Virus record (IMG/VR): IMGVR_UViG_3300010399_000002
Span: 1-64,000 of that record
Origin: a virus
DNA: 64,000 bases
Direction: 5' to 3' (one strand)
The stretch's first letter is position 1. Every line of letters starts with the position of its first letter. A program made the position numbers and the translations under genes. The notes below the pieces were generated by a model. That model did no database searches and was not told the origin of the DNA. It saw only the letters and a list, made by a program, of their open reading frames with translations. Of this stretch, positions 8,213 to 16,784 are shown one piece after another.

Positions 8213-8761
8213 TCACTTCCCACCTCCGAGCTTCTTGAGCTTCTCTTCTTGAACTTGCAACCGCACCTTCATCGATCTGTTCTCATGCAACGCTGCATCT
8301 CGAGTCTCTTCAGCCTTCTCGACCCTCTCGAGCAGCAACTTGTTCTCAAACAACAACTGCTGTCTGGCACGCTCAAGCTCGTCAATACGTTTACGCTGTG
8401 CTTCGAACTCCGATGCGGCCTTCACCTTTCTGGGATTTGATTCGAGCAAATCAATCTTGAGCCACGCCTCTGACGGAGCAATTGGAACTGTTGTAACCTT
8501 TTGGATTGGTTCTGCTGGTATGGGCACCAACTTGCGACGGAAGTACAACGCGATCTCGATACCGTTCCACGTTATGACTCCGATGCGACTGTGCTGGTCT
8601 AACCAGGTGAAACCCATCTTGTCTTCGACTACGTGCCTGGATGCGTCCTCGCCTGAAGCGTAGCGTAGAGACTTGGCGCTTAGCTGCGGTCTGTTCTTCA
8701 CATCGATCAAATCCGAGTCTGGGACTTTCAACTGTTGCGCTGTTGAAAACACTATCGGCAT
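8213..8761 (-). CDS. Hypothetical protein with C-terminal coiled coil
   Basis: 182 aa. Residues ~115-178 form an uninterrupted heptad-like coiled coil (RKRIDELERARQQLLFENKL and onward); the N-terminal half is alpha/beta. Probably oligomeric. Not recognised. Confidence 0.72.
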   Translation of the reverse strand: MPIVFSTAQQLKVPDSDLIDVKNRPQLSAKSLRYASGEDASRHVVEDKMGFTWLDQHSRIGVITWNGIEIALYFRRKLVPIPAEPIQKVTTVPIAPSEAWLKIDLLESNPRKVKAASEFEAQRKRIDELERARQQLLFENKLLLERVEKAEETRDAALHENRSMKVRLQVQEEKLKKLGGGK

Positions 8762-8763
8762 CC

Positions 8764-8955
8764 TTACACCCCCTCCGTTATCTCTTCATGGCAATCTGGA
8801 CAGACCTTATCTGAATCGTCAACACTAGAATCGTTATTGGACGAGCCTGGATGAATACCTGGATGTGGTGCTAAATCCTCGGGCTTCCATCGCTCCAAGT
8901 AGTCGTGCCCGCAACCCCAACAGGACGGTGGCACCTTTACCTTCGTTGTAGGCAT
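8764..8955 (-). CDS. Small zinc-ribbon protein, 63 aa
   Basis: Two CxxC knuckles, CWGC near residue 12 and CPDC near 52, separated by a Ser/Asp-rich linker. Likely one zinc ribbon; function unknown. Confidence 0.7.
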   Translation of the reverse strand: MPTTKVKVPPSCWGCGHDYLERWKPEDLAPHPGIHPGSSNNDSSVDDSDKVCPDCHEEITEGV

Positions 8956-9249
8956 TTACGTCACCTCCGGCTTCAGTTCGGGAAAGAACTTATCTGCCAA
9001 CTCGAAAGAACGTTTCTGCGCTTCTTCTGAAGCTTCGTCCCAACACCCATCACTCGGACGACCTTCCACTTCAAGATACAACTTAACTGCTGACCAGATC
9101 TCTTTCTTGGACTCGGGATCTCCGTCATTGAACGACACCCAGTTGTCGTAGATCACAACTGCGATGACCTCTCGCCCTACAAAATGCTTCACCAGCACGG
9201 TGTACATCATTAAACCGTTTGGGTGCAGAGTAGCTTTTTGATCTCCCAT
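8956..9249 (-). CDS. Hypothetical protein, 97 aa
   Basis: ATG at MGDQKATLHPNG taken because it overlaps the upstream stop (TGATG). Acidic C-terminus. No recognised domain. Confidence 0.68.
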   Translation of the reverse strand: MGDQKATLHPNGLMMYTVLVKHFVGREVIAVVIYDNWVSFNDGDPESKKEIWSAVKLYLEVEGRPSDGCWDEASEEAQKRSFELADKFFPELKPEVT

Positions 9250-9596
9250 CACTCTCCTCCTTTCGACTCACGCAGATGGATCTTTTTGGGCCTCAACTCC
9301 GAACGCGAAAAGTACAAAGCCCAAAACGCGAGACGCCTACGCTTGGGTATATACTGCCACAGGACCGCTTTGATAGCCGCACGCCTAGCAATCTCTTTGT
9401 TAGGCTTGTCCTTGTAATGTCGGCAAACCGAAGCTGAATACATTACTGACTGCGGTTCTTCGTTTGAAAGTTCTCGTATCTGTAACGTTGGTACTCTCGT
9501 CTCGATGTAGCAGATCGTCCGTTCGAACAAACCGGACAGCCTAGCAACCTTATCGTACTGAAAGGTTATAGCGTTACCGTACGCATCTCGAAGCAT
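9249..9596 (-). CDS. Hypothetical basic protein, 115 aa
   Basis: Basic toward the C-terminus (KRRRLAFWALYFSRSELRPKK). The start overlaps the previous gene's end by 31 bases, more than usual here. Not recognised. Confidence 0.65.
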   Translation of the reverse strand: MLRDAYGNAITFQYDKVARLSGLFERTICYIETRVPTLQIRELSNEEPQSVMYSASVCRHYKDKPNKEIARRAAIKAVLWQYIPKRRRLAFWALYFSRSELRPKKIHLRESKGGE

Positions 9597-9838
9597 ATCA
9601 GTTCACCTCCAATGGGATCCGTAGGCGGTGGAAACACAATCACTCCGCACTCCGAATGGAACACAAGATAATCGTTGATGTCTGTAACCCGAACCTCACA
9701 CTTGTTCTTGAGTGCTTTTGCGATGGAGCCTTCCATCTGAGCTTTCAACTCGGCCTCGTTGTCAACTCGAACAGGGTCTCCGTAGTAGCCTTTCTCATCG
9801 TAGATGTACACAAACAACGGATACAACTCTTCCATCAC
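9566..9838 (-). CDS. Hypothetical acidic protein, 90 aa
   Basis: Acidic alpha/beta protein (YIYDEKGYYGDPVRV). ATG start in an ATGA overlap with the upstream gene. Not recognised. Confidence 0.65.
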   Translation of the reverse strand: MMEELYPLFVYIYDEKGYYGDPVRVDNEAELKAQMEGSIAKALKNKCEVRVTDINDYLVFHSECGVIVFPPPTDPIGGELICFEMRTVTL

Positions 9839-10125
9839 TGCCTCCTCTTTTTACAAACGTGCGCTTTGATTTTCGTCCAACCTAACCTTCTGGCTGCTGT
9901 GATCCTGTGACTCCCGTCCATCAGCATATCTTGATTCTCACACAGAAACACTGGCAAGTAAGCTGCCTGCATGGAAAAAACGTACTCTTGCACTACAGAC
10001 TCCTTCTCGACAACATATGGACAGTACGTTTCAACATCGATCTCTTCGATTGGCAAGTGCTTGTAGTCCTCATACAAGTCTGTGAAAAAGCACTCACACT
10101 CATCTGCAAAAATCCCTTCTTCCAT
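9835..10125 (-). CDS. ParB/Srx-fold-like small protein
   Basis: 96 aa from MEEGIFADEC, whose ATG overlaps the glycosyltransferase stop (TGATG). The C-terminus MLMDGSHRITAARRLGWTKI is the DGxHR box of ParB-like nuclease-fold domains, which bind nucleotides or DNA. Whether it is catalytic cannot be judged. Confidence 0.65.
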   Translation of the reverse strand: MEEGIFADECECFFTDLYEDYKHLPIEEIDVETYCPYVVEKESVVQEYVFSMQAAYLPVFLCENQDMLMDGSHRITAARRLGWTKIKAHVCKKRRQ

Positions 10126-11060
10126 CACAGCCCCCTTTTGGATCTTCCGATCTCTTCGACTACCCCGAAAAAGTAAGCAACCTGCAACATGGCAATCAGA
10201 CACGCTAGTTTGAACTGCCTGCTCCAAGGTTGAATGTAACATGCAAACGGATACAACACTGACTCCATCTGAAACCCGAGAGTATTGAAAGGACTTTCGT
10301 GTCGTCCATTCTCTGCTACGATCTTACTGAACTGATAGGCGCCTCGGCCGTATCTGCGAAATTGTAACCAGATCCTCTTTGGGCTCATTACATGACGATG
10401 GTAGACTACGACACTCGGATCGTAATGAATCTCGTAGCCTGCTGCTAACCAGCGGTCCCACAACTCACGGTCATCACCTGCGGTTAGATTCAGTCTTCTA
10501 TCATACTGACCTACCTCGTAGAAGAGTCGACGGGACACGGCCATGTTGTGACCTCCGCAGATCTTTGTCCTGTATGGTGCACCACCTTTCACGTCTGTAA
10601 AAATCTCGTGCAGGAACCGAATGAACAACTGACTGGCAACCGAACTTAGGTTGTCATACACAAGTGGAGAGATCTCCATCGGACCTCCCACCATGCAATT
10701 GGGATATTGTTGATAGTGTCTCTTGAGAGCGAAAAGCCAGTACTGATCGGGATGGCAATCATCGTCTAAAAACACCACGATCTCTCCTAGAGCTTTACTC
10801 GCCCCCAAATTGCGAGCTGCGGCTGCGCCAGAATTGGCTTGATGGAAAAATCTGGTGAGTAGCAACCTATGCTCGTACTGCGCGTACTGTTTGAACTGTG
10901 CATACATTTCGGTTAGGGCTTTTTCGTCACCTCCATCGTTGACGATGATCACCTCAAACTCAGGAGGATCGTATTGCTCACACAGCAACCGCAGCATCTC
11001 TCCGACGTACTCTGGCCGGTTGTATGTTGGAATTACGATTGAAAACGTTTTCCACTTCAC
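10125..11060 (-). CDS. Glycosyltransferase family 2
   Basis: 311 aa, GT-A fold. It shows the donor-binding start FSIVIPTYNRPEYVGEML, NDGG near 41, the metal-binding DDD at 99-101 (FLDDDCHPD) and an acceptor-side GDDRELWDRW. The C-terminus has a hydrophobic segment near residue 285 that may associate with membrane. Target unknown: modified DNA bases, virion proteins or the cell surface are all possible. Two more glycosyltransferase-like genes lie at 29340-30623 and 35991-36842. Confidence 0.88.
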   Translation of the reverse strand: MKWKTFSIVIPTYNRPEYVGEMLRLLCEQYDPPEFEVIIVNDGGDEKALTEMYAQFKQYAQYEHRLLLTRFFHQANSGAAAARNLGASKALGEIVVFLDDDCHPDQYWLFALKRHYQQYPNCMVGGPMEISPLVYDNLSSVASQLFIRFLHEIFTDVKGGAPYRTKICGGHNMAVSRRLFYEVGQYDRRLNLTAGDDRELWDRWLAAGYEIHYDPSVVVYHRHVMSPKRIWLQFRRYGRGAYQFSKIVAENGRHESPFNTLGFQMESVLYPFACYIQPWSRQFKLACLIAMLQVAYFFGVVEEIGRSKRGL

Positions 11061-11524
11061 CGGGACACCTCGCGATGGGGATCAAATTCTGTATCCTCCG
11101 ACATAAAGCGATGTTTAAACGGCCACGCATAGAAGATTGGTACATGTACTTGCCTGGCAAACCGAATGGTTGCCCATGTACCTGAACGCAAGACCTCTCT
11201 CATCTCGAACGGAGCTGCGATCAACGTATCTTTTCCGTCCTTGACAATTTTCTTGTTGCGCTCCAACGGATGCTCCGCGACCGCCACGAAATCCGCGTCC
11301 CGTGGAATTGGTGCTCTCGTACTAGCATTGGAAGGATATACGGCAATGAATACAGACAGGCCGCACACCTCACGAACTATCTCGTGAGCCTCCATGTCTG
11401 CACCGATGCAACAACCGTGACTGAACCTTTGGATCAATGGCTTGTACTTCAGAAGCCAAGTCTTCAGTTGCAACTTCTGATACTCTGTCATGCCTTGTTG
11501 TGTTCCTGTAAACGAGATATTCAC
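11057..11524 (-). CDS. SLOG-fold nucleotide-binding protein (DprA/LOG-like)
   Basis: 155 aa starting at the GTG that follows GGAGG by five bases and overlaps the upstream stop (GTGA). Motifs: SFTGTQQGMT, HGCCIGADMEAHEI, EHPLERNKKIV and RSGTWATIRFAR. This is the Rossmann-like SLOG arrangement of DprA/LOG and DUF2493 proteins that bind nucleotides or nucleotide signals. Precise substrate unknown. Confidence 0.7.
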   Translation of the reverse strand: MNISFTGTQQGMTEYQKLQLKTWLLKYKPLIQRFSHGCCIGADMEAHEIVREVCGLSVFIAVYPSNASTRAPIPRDADFVAVAEHPLERNKKIVKDGKDTLIAAPFEMREVLRSGTWATIRFARQVHVPIFYAWPFKHRFMSEDTEFDPHREVSR

Positions 11525-11856
11525 GATGACCTCCACTTGGGATTCACTTTGACCTCGATCTCTTCTACGTCTGATGTTGGAGCTTTGTCCCACTTGCGCT
11601 TGATGTACGCTTCGGCTCGGTCTTGATCTCTGAAGAAACGAACTGCGAGAGCTAATGCTACCAACTTCCAATCGAGCTTGCGCTTGGGAATCTTGTTGTG
11701 TTCGAGAATGAAAGGACATGTCTCGGGACACCGTTCGCCTGAATTGAAAGCCTTTAGTATATCCTCTCGAAGCTCCAGACGCTCTTCATCGAGCTTCTTG
11801 ATCTGGGCCTTCAACTGGGCGTATCTTTCAACCCACTTCACATCGAATGTCTTCAT
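11521..11856 (-). CDS. Hypothetical protein, N-terminal coiled coil
   Basis: 111 aa. Residues ~8-35 look like a coiled coil (YAQLKAQIKKLDEERLELRE); a CPETC motif follows near 43-47. Not recognised. Confidence 0.68.
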   Translation of the reverse strand: MKTFDVKWVERYAQLKAQIKKLDEERLELREDILKAFNSGERCPETCPFILEHNKIPKRKLDWKLVALALAVRFFRDQDRAEAYIKRKWDKAPTSDVEEIEVKVNPKWRSS

Positions 11857-12074
11857 ATTCTCCTCCTTGGTGGAGTAGGCTTACCGTAGCTGAGGTACAC
11901 TTCGTTTCTATCATCCATCTTGATCTTGTGCGACCTTTTGGATAGAATCCGTTGACCGCGAATTGAAAGTGCCTTCCAGTGTACCGGCCAACCTCGGTCA
12001 ATGTTCTCGATCACCAGCACATCTGCAACTGTATCTGGAACTTGCAAGCGGATGGTAAACTCGAACGTCTTCAT
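11853..12074 (-). CDS. Hypothetical basic protein, 73 aa
   Basis: ATG preceded by GGTGGAGG at good distance. The gene overlaps the end of the upstream frame by 77 bases, unusual for this genome. Basic C-terminus. Not recognised. Confidence 0.65.
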   Translation of the reverse strand: MKTFEFTIRLQVPDTVADVLVIENIDRGWPVHWKALSIRGQRILSKRSHKIKMDDRNEVYLSYGKPTPPRRRI

Positions 12075-12297
12075 GTTGCCTCCACCTTCTGCAATTGTCT
12101 CCCCAACTGGTCTCGTTCAGCACCATGGGTCCGTCGTCACCCTCGAACTGAACATAAATGTCAAAACCGAACCACGGCAACTGATTGGGTCTGATGTCTT
12201 TGACTGTGCCGAACTCCCACTTCTCCTGACCGGTATCGTATCGAGCTTTCACCCGATCTCCAATCTTGAACTTCGACTCTTCAACTTTGTGCTTCAT
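11998..12297 (-). CDS. Hypothetical protein, SH3-like beta pattern
   Basis: 99 aa from MKHKVEESKFKIGDRVKARY, overlapping the methyltransferase stop (ATGA). The KIGDRVKARYDTGQ segment resembles KOW/Tudor-type barrels. The last ~25 codons run into the next gene and look non-native, so the natural end may be about residue 75, or there may be a frameshift. Confidence 0.6.
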   Translation of the reverse strand: MKHKVEESKFKIGDRVKARYDTGQEKWEFGTVKDIRPNQLPWFGFDIYVQFEGDDGPMVLNETSWGDNCRRWRQHEDVRVYHPLASSRYSCRCAGDREH

Positions 12298-13361
12298 ACC
12301 TTGAAAGCCTCCTTGACTTTTGGCCACTCCAACGACTTGTCCCAGAACTTACCGAACCGGCGTTCCCAAGCCTTCGTGCCTACTCCTTTCAGATACGCCT
12401 TAACCAGGAACTGCAACTTCGGATTCTGCCTGTTCTCTGCCTCGATAGCGAACACCTTTTCAATTGGAGTATCTTTGCTGATACGCGGTTCCGTGCAATA
12501 CAGATGCTCAACCGCTTTACGAAAGACCCAATAGTGTTGAAACGATGGAGAGTCTTCGTATATCTCAGCGTGTATATCGGCTGCACGATAAAGCATCAAC
12601 TCCACTTGTGATTGCATCTCGTCTTCTTGCCAGTACATTTGGTTCTTGAACAGCACCTTGTCGTGGAGTAACCGACGCAATGGAACCACCTGAGTCTGCC
12701 ATGACCATTCGCCGGTTGTTTGCCAGATGTCAATAAAAGCTGCATCGAACTCACCTGGCCGAACTTGTTTGACCTCATTAAAAAGATCTCCGAGAATGAC
12801 CTCGACACGAGAATCAATCTGAGGCTGAACCAGTTTGATCAGATCCTTCTCACGCTCCACGACTATCACACGATAAACCTCGGGCTTTCTCACTAACAGA
12901 TGGGCAATGCAACCAAGACCCAGACCTCCGACCAGCACCGTCCCTTTTGCTCGACGCAGGAACGGTTCCATTTGCGCCAGCTCTTGCAAACTCGTGGACA
13001 TCCACATACCGTTCTCTTTGTCGTGCAACTGAGACACGACGATGTCCTTTTCGAAGCTTACACTCTGTGGTCTCCACTTTCCCTCGAACAACGCCTGGCG
13101 AAAACTGACAACTGGAATCTTACTGCCCGCGGAAAGTTTCTTATGTTCGATCCGAAACCTTCCGCGGCGCAAAACCTTGTACGATGGAAGATCTCGAAAC
13201 ATCCCGAAGATTCGGTACAGATGGGCCTTAGACATTGCCTTAGGACCCTTTTTGGGACTGCGTGGGGCCTCACAGGCACTGTCGACGGGTGTTGGGGTAT
13301 GGTTGGATAGGGTATGCTCCACTTTGGACGTTGGAGAGGCTGTTACACTTTGATCTACCAC
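12294..13361 (-). CDS. Class I SAM-dependent methyltransferase-like protein
   Basis: 355 aa from a GTG placed 7 bases after GGAGG. A Rossmann core is visible: VLVGGLGLGCIAHLL (motif I, near 145), RVIVVEREKDLIKLV (acidic ribose-binding loop), VEVILGDLFNEV, then DAAFIDIW. The layout resembles spermidine-synthase-like methyltransferases. A long helical C-terminal part follows. Substrate unknown. Confidence 0.78.
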   Translation of the reverse strand: MVDQSVTASPTSKVEHTLSNHTPTPVDSACEAPRSPKKGPKAMSKAHLYRIFGMFRDLPSYKVLRRGRFRIEHKKLSAGSKIPVVSFRQALFEGKWRPQSVSFEKDIVVSQLHDKENGMWMSTSLQELAQMEPFLRRAKGTVLVGGLGLGCIAHLLVRKPEVYRVIVVEREKDLIKLVQPQIDSRVEVILGDLFNEVKQVRPGEFDAAFIDIWQTTGEWSWQTQVVPLRRLLHDKVLFKNQMYWQEDEMQSQVELMLYRAADIHAEIYEDSPSFQHYWVFRKAVEHLYCTEPRISKDTPIEKVFAIEAENRQNPKLQFLVKAYLKGVGTKAWERRFGKFWDKSLEWPKVKEAFKV

Positions 13362-13702
13362 TTGTTGGCCTCCTTTTTTACTGCACTGCACAGATAGTAC
13401 AAACAACCGATAGCTGCCGAATACAGTTCGGGTGATTGGTCTCGGAACTCTTCCAACAGCTTCTTTTGAGTAACGCTGAGTGACTCCTGATCCTGTTCAT
13501 AGGCCTCGAGTATCCTGGCCACCTCCGGCGGAAACGAAATGGTATCTGAAACTGGCTGCGCCATTGAATAGTTGGAGCCTCCAATGTTGACATACTCGGG
13601 ACCTTCTTCGGCCTTCATGGCCTTTAGACGGCGGGCTGCAACGATCTTCCACTTCGGCACAACGTGTCGGCCGGCGTTTCTTTCGGCTCGGTCTTTGTAC
13701 AT
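13355..13702 (-). CDS. Hypothetical protein, 115 aa
   Basis: Start MYKDRAERN overlaps the upstream stop as TGATG. Basic first third, acidic middle, hydrophobic helix near the end (YSAAIGCLYYLCSAV). Not recognised. Confidence 0.68.
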   Translation of the reverse strand: MYKDRAERNAGRHVVPKWKIVAARRLKAMKAEEGPEYVNIGGSNYSMAQPVSDTISFPPEVARILEAYEQDQESLSVTQKKLLEEFRDQSPELYSAAIGCLYYLCSAVKKEANKW

Positions 13703-13998
13703 CACGCACCACCTTTCTTCTTCAGATAGTAAATCGCATCCATAACCATCGAAGCGGATAATGTTATGCCTGCATACCTCTGAGCATGAGTCCTTAGAGA
13801 CCAAACCGATAATTGAGTCCTAAGAATCTTGATCAGAGTCTTCCGATCACAACCGGGCTTACGACCTCGCAAACTTTTTTGGAGTCGTGCGATGGCCGTC
13901 CTGCGCAGTTCCACTTCCGATTGTTTGGACCAGACAGGCAGTTTGCCGTGTGGGTGCTTTTTACCTTCCGGCCAATCACGATCCGGGATGGGTCTCAT
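13702..13998 (-). CDS. Hypothetical basic protein, 98 aa
   Basis: Start MRPIPDRDWPEG overlaps the upstream stop (ATGA). Highly basic and helical (RRTAIARLQKSLRGRKPGC). Not recognised. Confidence 0.67.
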   Translation of the reverse strand: MRPIPDRDWPEGKKHPHGKLPVWSKQSEVELRRTAIARLQKSLRGRKPGCDRKTLIKILRTQLSVWSLRTHAQRYAGITLSASMVMDAIYYLKKKGGA

Positions 13999-14405
13999 AC
14001 GGCCTCCTTCTTCTGTTCGGTGTACAACACGGCTCGACGCCCACCTACGGCTGCGGTTAGATCTCGAGCAGCACGCAACGCAAGTGAGAACTTCCCAATG
14101 AAAAGAAACCTGCCCAGACCGTTGTCGACCTGGAAATGCCAAACACCGGATTGACCTACTTGTCCGTGCACTCGTACATACTCATCGTACGCAACGGTGA
14201 CCTCGTCCGGCCTCGTATTGATAGGAGCTGGTGTTATCGCTGCAACGTCCCAATGCTCGAGATTGTCGTGAATGACCCACGTGGTCTTTTCTTTACTGGT
14301 AAGAGTCTTAGCGGCAGAGACAGCGGCCTCGAACATGTGGTAGCGATACACGTGCTCGTATCGGTCCTTCAAACGAACGACAGAGTAGCGAACAGTGGCG
14401 CTCAT
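13995..14405 (-). CDS. Hypothetical protein, 136 aa
   Basis: Alpha/beta composition with two similar helical stretches (MFEAAVSAAKTL and FSLALRAARDL), suggesting an internal repeat of a beta-beta-alpha unit. Not recognised. Confidence 0.7.
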   Translation of the reverse strand: MSATVRYSVVRLKDRYEHVYRYHMFEAAVSAAKTLTSKEKTTWVIHDNLEHWDVAAITPAPINTRPDEVTVAYDEYVRVHGQVGQSGVWHFQVDNGLGRFLFIGKFSLALRAARDLTAAVGGRRAVLYTEQKKEAV

Positions 14406-14749
14406 GACGTCAACTCCGCGCTACCGCTCACCTTCGAAACCCGAACATGGTTGAAAAAAGAAACTGTAGCCGCCAACAGAAACGCGCGACCAACAATGTT
14501 CTCAACAGCGGCCTGATCTAACAACGGTTGGTAGACGTTGCCGTTAGCTGAAACTGTGATGATGGTCTCTTCGCCGGAAGCTGTTGGTACCGTACGCAGC
14601 ATGAAGTACCATTTACCTGCGGCATAGTGGTTGCCATTGTACCAAGTCTTGGGCTTGACGTGAGCTACGCCTTCTTGCCAAATGGCGTGTAGCACTTCGT
14701 CAAACGCCTCGTTCAAGATATCGCAAACATTCTGCTCAGTCTGTAGCAT
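14402..14749 (-). CDS. Hypothetical protein, 115 aa
   Basis: Start MLQTEQNVCDIL chosen for GGAGG 6 bases upstream. Overlaps the next gene by 4 bases. Not recognised. Confidence 0.68.
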   Translation of the reverse strand: MLQTEQNVCDILNEAFDEVLHAIWQEGVAHVKPKTWYNGNHYAAGKWYFMLRTVPTASGEETIITVSANGNVYQPLLDQAAVENIVGRAFLLAATVSFFNHVRVSKVSGSAELTS

Positions 14750-14797
14750 TTTTTGCCTCCTTGGGCCTCTGGCCCGACTCAAAAAGTGTTCTGGTTG

Positions 14798-14926
14798 CTA
14801 GAACCAGTTAGCAAACCGCACCAAGTACGGTTGTAAAATGTTGTCAACTAGCATCGCCAGCATACGTGACATACCGGCGACAGTGAAACCAACCACAAGC
14901 GCTGTTGCAATCTCTTTGACTTTCAC
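14798..14926 (-). CDS. Single-span membrane peptide, 42 aa
   Basis: GTG start preceded by GGGAGG; reads MKVKEIATALVVGFTVAGMS and ends VRFANWF. One strongly hydrophobic stretch (residues ~7-28) would cross the inner membrane. Could be a lysis or superinfection factor; no family recognised. Confidence 0.6.
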   Translation of the reverse strand: MKVKEIATALVVGFTVAGMSRMLAMLVDNILQPYLVRFANWF

Positions 14927-15162
14927 GGTATTGCCTCCCTTTCGTACATTCGCCCGGCCTCGAACGCGACCAGAATGCACAGATGCAAAAACGCATCCTC
15001 ATCGTGTTGACCGGTCTGGACTACAATTTCCTGAATGGGTTGACCTTCTAAACCGGAATCACCTGTCCAATCGTGACCCGCTAACTCCGGTATAGTAGCT
15101 GTAAACCTTTGTATGGCTTCGTGCCTGATAGCACACTCTTCCAAAGAATTGAGATCTCTCAT
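14923..15162 (-). CDS. Hypothetical acidic protein, 79 aa
   Basis: Start MRDLNSLEECAI overlaps the upstream stop (ATGA) and follows GGAGG. Acidic and helical. Not recognised. Confidence 0.67.
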   Translation of the reverse strand: MRDLNSLEECAIRHEAIQRFTATIPELAGHDWTGDSGLEGQPIQEIVVQTGQHDEDAFLHLCILVAFEAGRMYEREAIP

Positions 15163-15464
15163 CTGAATAGCACCTCCGGGACTCCGTTCTTTCTGCACTG
15201 CTCATAGTGATGAACTGCATAATTGGCACTGTACACGGAACAGGCCTCGATGATGGTCTGATGATCCACGGCCTTGGCCTTTAGATAGTAATAGCCTTCC
15301 CACGACGGATGGAACACAGCGTAGACTACAACGTTAACGTCAGCTCGCCGCAGCAACAGATTGGCATGATCGACATTCACCATCTTTATCTGGCGACCCC
15401 AACCTGGAATATCGACGATGGTAAAGCCTTTCGGCGTTGTACGCAAAGTCTTAATGTGTATCAC
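15159..15464 (-). CDS. Hypothetical protein, 101 aa
   Basis: GTG start with CAGGAGG. It is the gene controlled by leader RNA copy 1 immediately upstream. Tyr-rich alpha/beta protein. Not recognised. Confidence 0.68.
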   Translation of the reverse strand: MIHIKTLRTTPKGFTIVDIPGWGRQIKMVNVDHANLLLRRADVNVVVYAVFHPSWEGYYYLKAKAVDHQTIIEACSVYSANYAVHHYEQCRKNGVPEVLFR

Positions 15465-15480
15465 GAACAGCCTCCTGTGG

Positions 15481-15547
15481 TGGAGTTATCAGTTACTCCA
15501 TCCCGCCGGGACACTGGTTAGAGTGTCCCGACAGAAGGATTGTAACC
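15481..15547 (-). ncRNA. Structured leader RNA, copy 1
   Basis: On the minus strand a closing stem (GTTAC/GTAAC) and a 9-bp inner stem (CGGGACACT/AGTGTCCCG) flank the constant blocks AATCCTTC and GGATGGA. The 3' strand of the closing stem can instead pair downstream (TGGAGT/ACTCCA). Begins 4 bases after the upstream stop codon and ends before CAGGAGG. Confidence 0.8.
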
Positions 15548-15553
15548 TTCGAG

Positions 15554-16267
15554 TTACTTCGACAAGGGGTACGTGATCTTGTACTTGTCCCCCGTCACCT
15601 TGCACGTCCACTTCTTGCCCAGATATGCCTCGAGCTGGATGCCGTTCACCAACCGAGAGGGCTTCACCTCGCACTCCTTGGCGAGAGCGTTGATCTCCTT
15701 CTCGGTCGTGCCCTTCATGGCCAGCATGAACGCCCGGCCCATCGCGCTGCCGGCTTTGAACGGCAGATCCAAACCGCTGCCCTCGGGCTTGGCCTTCTTC
15801 TTGGGCTTGTCATCCGCCTTCTCGGACTTCTTTGCGGTCTTTTTGGTCTTGTCGGACTTCTTGGCCTTGGCCTCTTTGGCGGGCTTCTTGGACTTCACGG
15901 GCTTCTTCTTGTCTTCCACGTCTTCCTCCTCGTCGTCGGTCTCGGGCTCTTCTTCGTCTTCGGGGCTGTTGTCCTCGTCGATCTCGCTGATCTCTTCGGA
16001 CTCTTCGTCCTCTTCGGTCTCTTCCACGTCGTCTTCTTCGGGCTCTTCCGCCTCGGACTTGCTGACCTTCTTCTTTGCTGCTTTTTTGTCTGCCACTTTG
16101 TCTTTCTCCTTTTTCGGTCTGGGACCGGTTGGTTCCGCGTCGTCCAGGCAATCACTGGAACAGTACTCGCCCTTCTTACCACGGTATGTGAACGTTTTGG
16201 TGAACGGCTTGTGACAATGGTCGCAAGCGGTCTTTTTGGTTGGTTGACTCTTGTTCTCGTCTGACAC
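15554..16267 (-). CDS. Zinc-finger, acidic/basic low-complexity protein with C-terminal winged-helix-like domain
   Basis: 237 aa from a GTG with AAGGAGG. Residues 15-40 hold a zinc knuckle pair (CDHC and CSSDC). Residues ~75-120 are almost all Glu/Asp and ~120-165 are Lys/Ala-rich, like a histone tail. Residues ~172-237 form a compact domain (AGSAMGRAFMLAMKGTTEKE to GDKYKITYP) that resembles the ends of the proteins at 17749-18888 and 47460-47948. Probably a nucleic-acid or nucleoid protein; function inferred. Confidence 0.75.
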   Translation of the reverse strand: MSDENKSQPTKKTACDHCHKPFTKTFTYRGKKGEYCSSDCLDDAEPTGPRPKKEKDKVADKKAAKKKVSKSEAEEPEEDDVEETEEDEESEEISEIDEDNSPEDEEEPETDDEEEDVEDKKKPVKSKKPAKEAKAKKSDKTKKTAKKSEKADDKPKKKAKPEGSGLDLPFKAGSAMGRAFMLAMKGTTEKEINALAKECEVKPSRLVNGIQLEAYLGKKWTCKVTGDKYKITYPLSK

Positions 16268-16286
16268 GTCTGCCTCCTTGAAAATC

Positions 16287-16352
16287 GGATGGCCCGGTTA
16301 CTCCATCCCACCAGCCCACTCGAATGAGTGAGCTGATAGAAGGATTGTAACC
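16287..16352 (-). ncRNA. Structured leader RNA, copy 2
   Basis: Minus strand: GGTTAC/GTAACC closing stem and a 10-bp inner stem CAGCTCACTC/GAGTGGGCTG with one U-G wobble. An alternative hairpin GGATGG/CCATCC uses part of the 3' strand. Starts right after the upstream TAG and precedes the AAGGAGG of the zinc-finger gene. Confidence 0.82.
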
Positions 16353-16354
16353 TT

Positions 16355-16696
16355 CTAACGAAAACCCCACCGAGCCATCACGTCTGGCTCCGATGCGTTC
16401 TCCATCACATCACTCGTGCAAACTGGACAACCATCATGGAGATCCTTCCGACGAAAGTCGTTAGTGAACTCGCCTGAGCAGCCCGACTCTTGCATGATTG
16501 GATCATCCCACGCGGTAGACTCCATCCGACACTGCTGCCATTCGTTTGTGCGCTTGTTGATAAACCAGTGGTCTTCCTTGCGGTGCTGCAAGGCTCGAGC
16601 ACGTTGATAAACAGAATCGAGTGTAGACGGCATCAGCTTTGACAGTAGCTTAAAAAGCCATCGCCACCTTCTATCGAACTGACCTACTGTCTGCAT
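16355..16696 (-). CDS. Hypothetical protein, 113 aa, with cysteine pairs
   Basis: Start MQTVGQFDRRWR follows AAAAAGGAGGCAGTAACC, the ribosome site shared by several genes of this block. A CPVC knuckle and other cysteines in the second half suggest metal binding. Not recognised. Confidence 0.7.
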   Translation of the reverse strand: MQTVGQFDRRWRWLFKLLSKLMPSTLDSVYQRARALQHRKEDHWFINKRTNEWQQCRMESTAWDDPIMQESGCSGEFTNDFRRKDLHDGCPVCTSDVMENASEPDVMARWGFR

Positions 16697-16716
16697 GGTT
16701 ACTGCCTCCTTTTTGG

Positions 16717-16784
16717 TGGAACTCGAATCGTTCCATCCGGCCAACCCACTGCTGCGACAGTGAGCTGACTGAAGGACTACGATT
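16717..16784 (-). ncRNA. Structured leader RNA, copy 3 (compensatory variant)
   Basis: The closing stem is AATCGT/ACGATT instead of GGTTAC/GTAACC: five of six positions change and pairing is kept. The inner stem CAGCTCACTG/CAGTGGGTTG pairs fully with two G-U wobbles on the minus strand. The alternative hairpin TGGAAC/GTTCCA also covaries. The upstream gene's TAG stop lies inside the element. Confidence 0.85.

Noticed and set aside
15573-16214. 213-codon plus-strand frame
   Set aside because: Antisense shadow of the acidic/basic zinc-finger protein, with Ser/Phe-rich nonsense composition.
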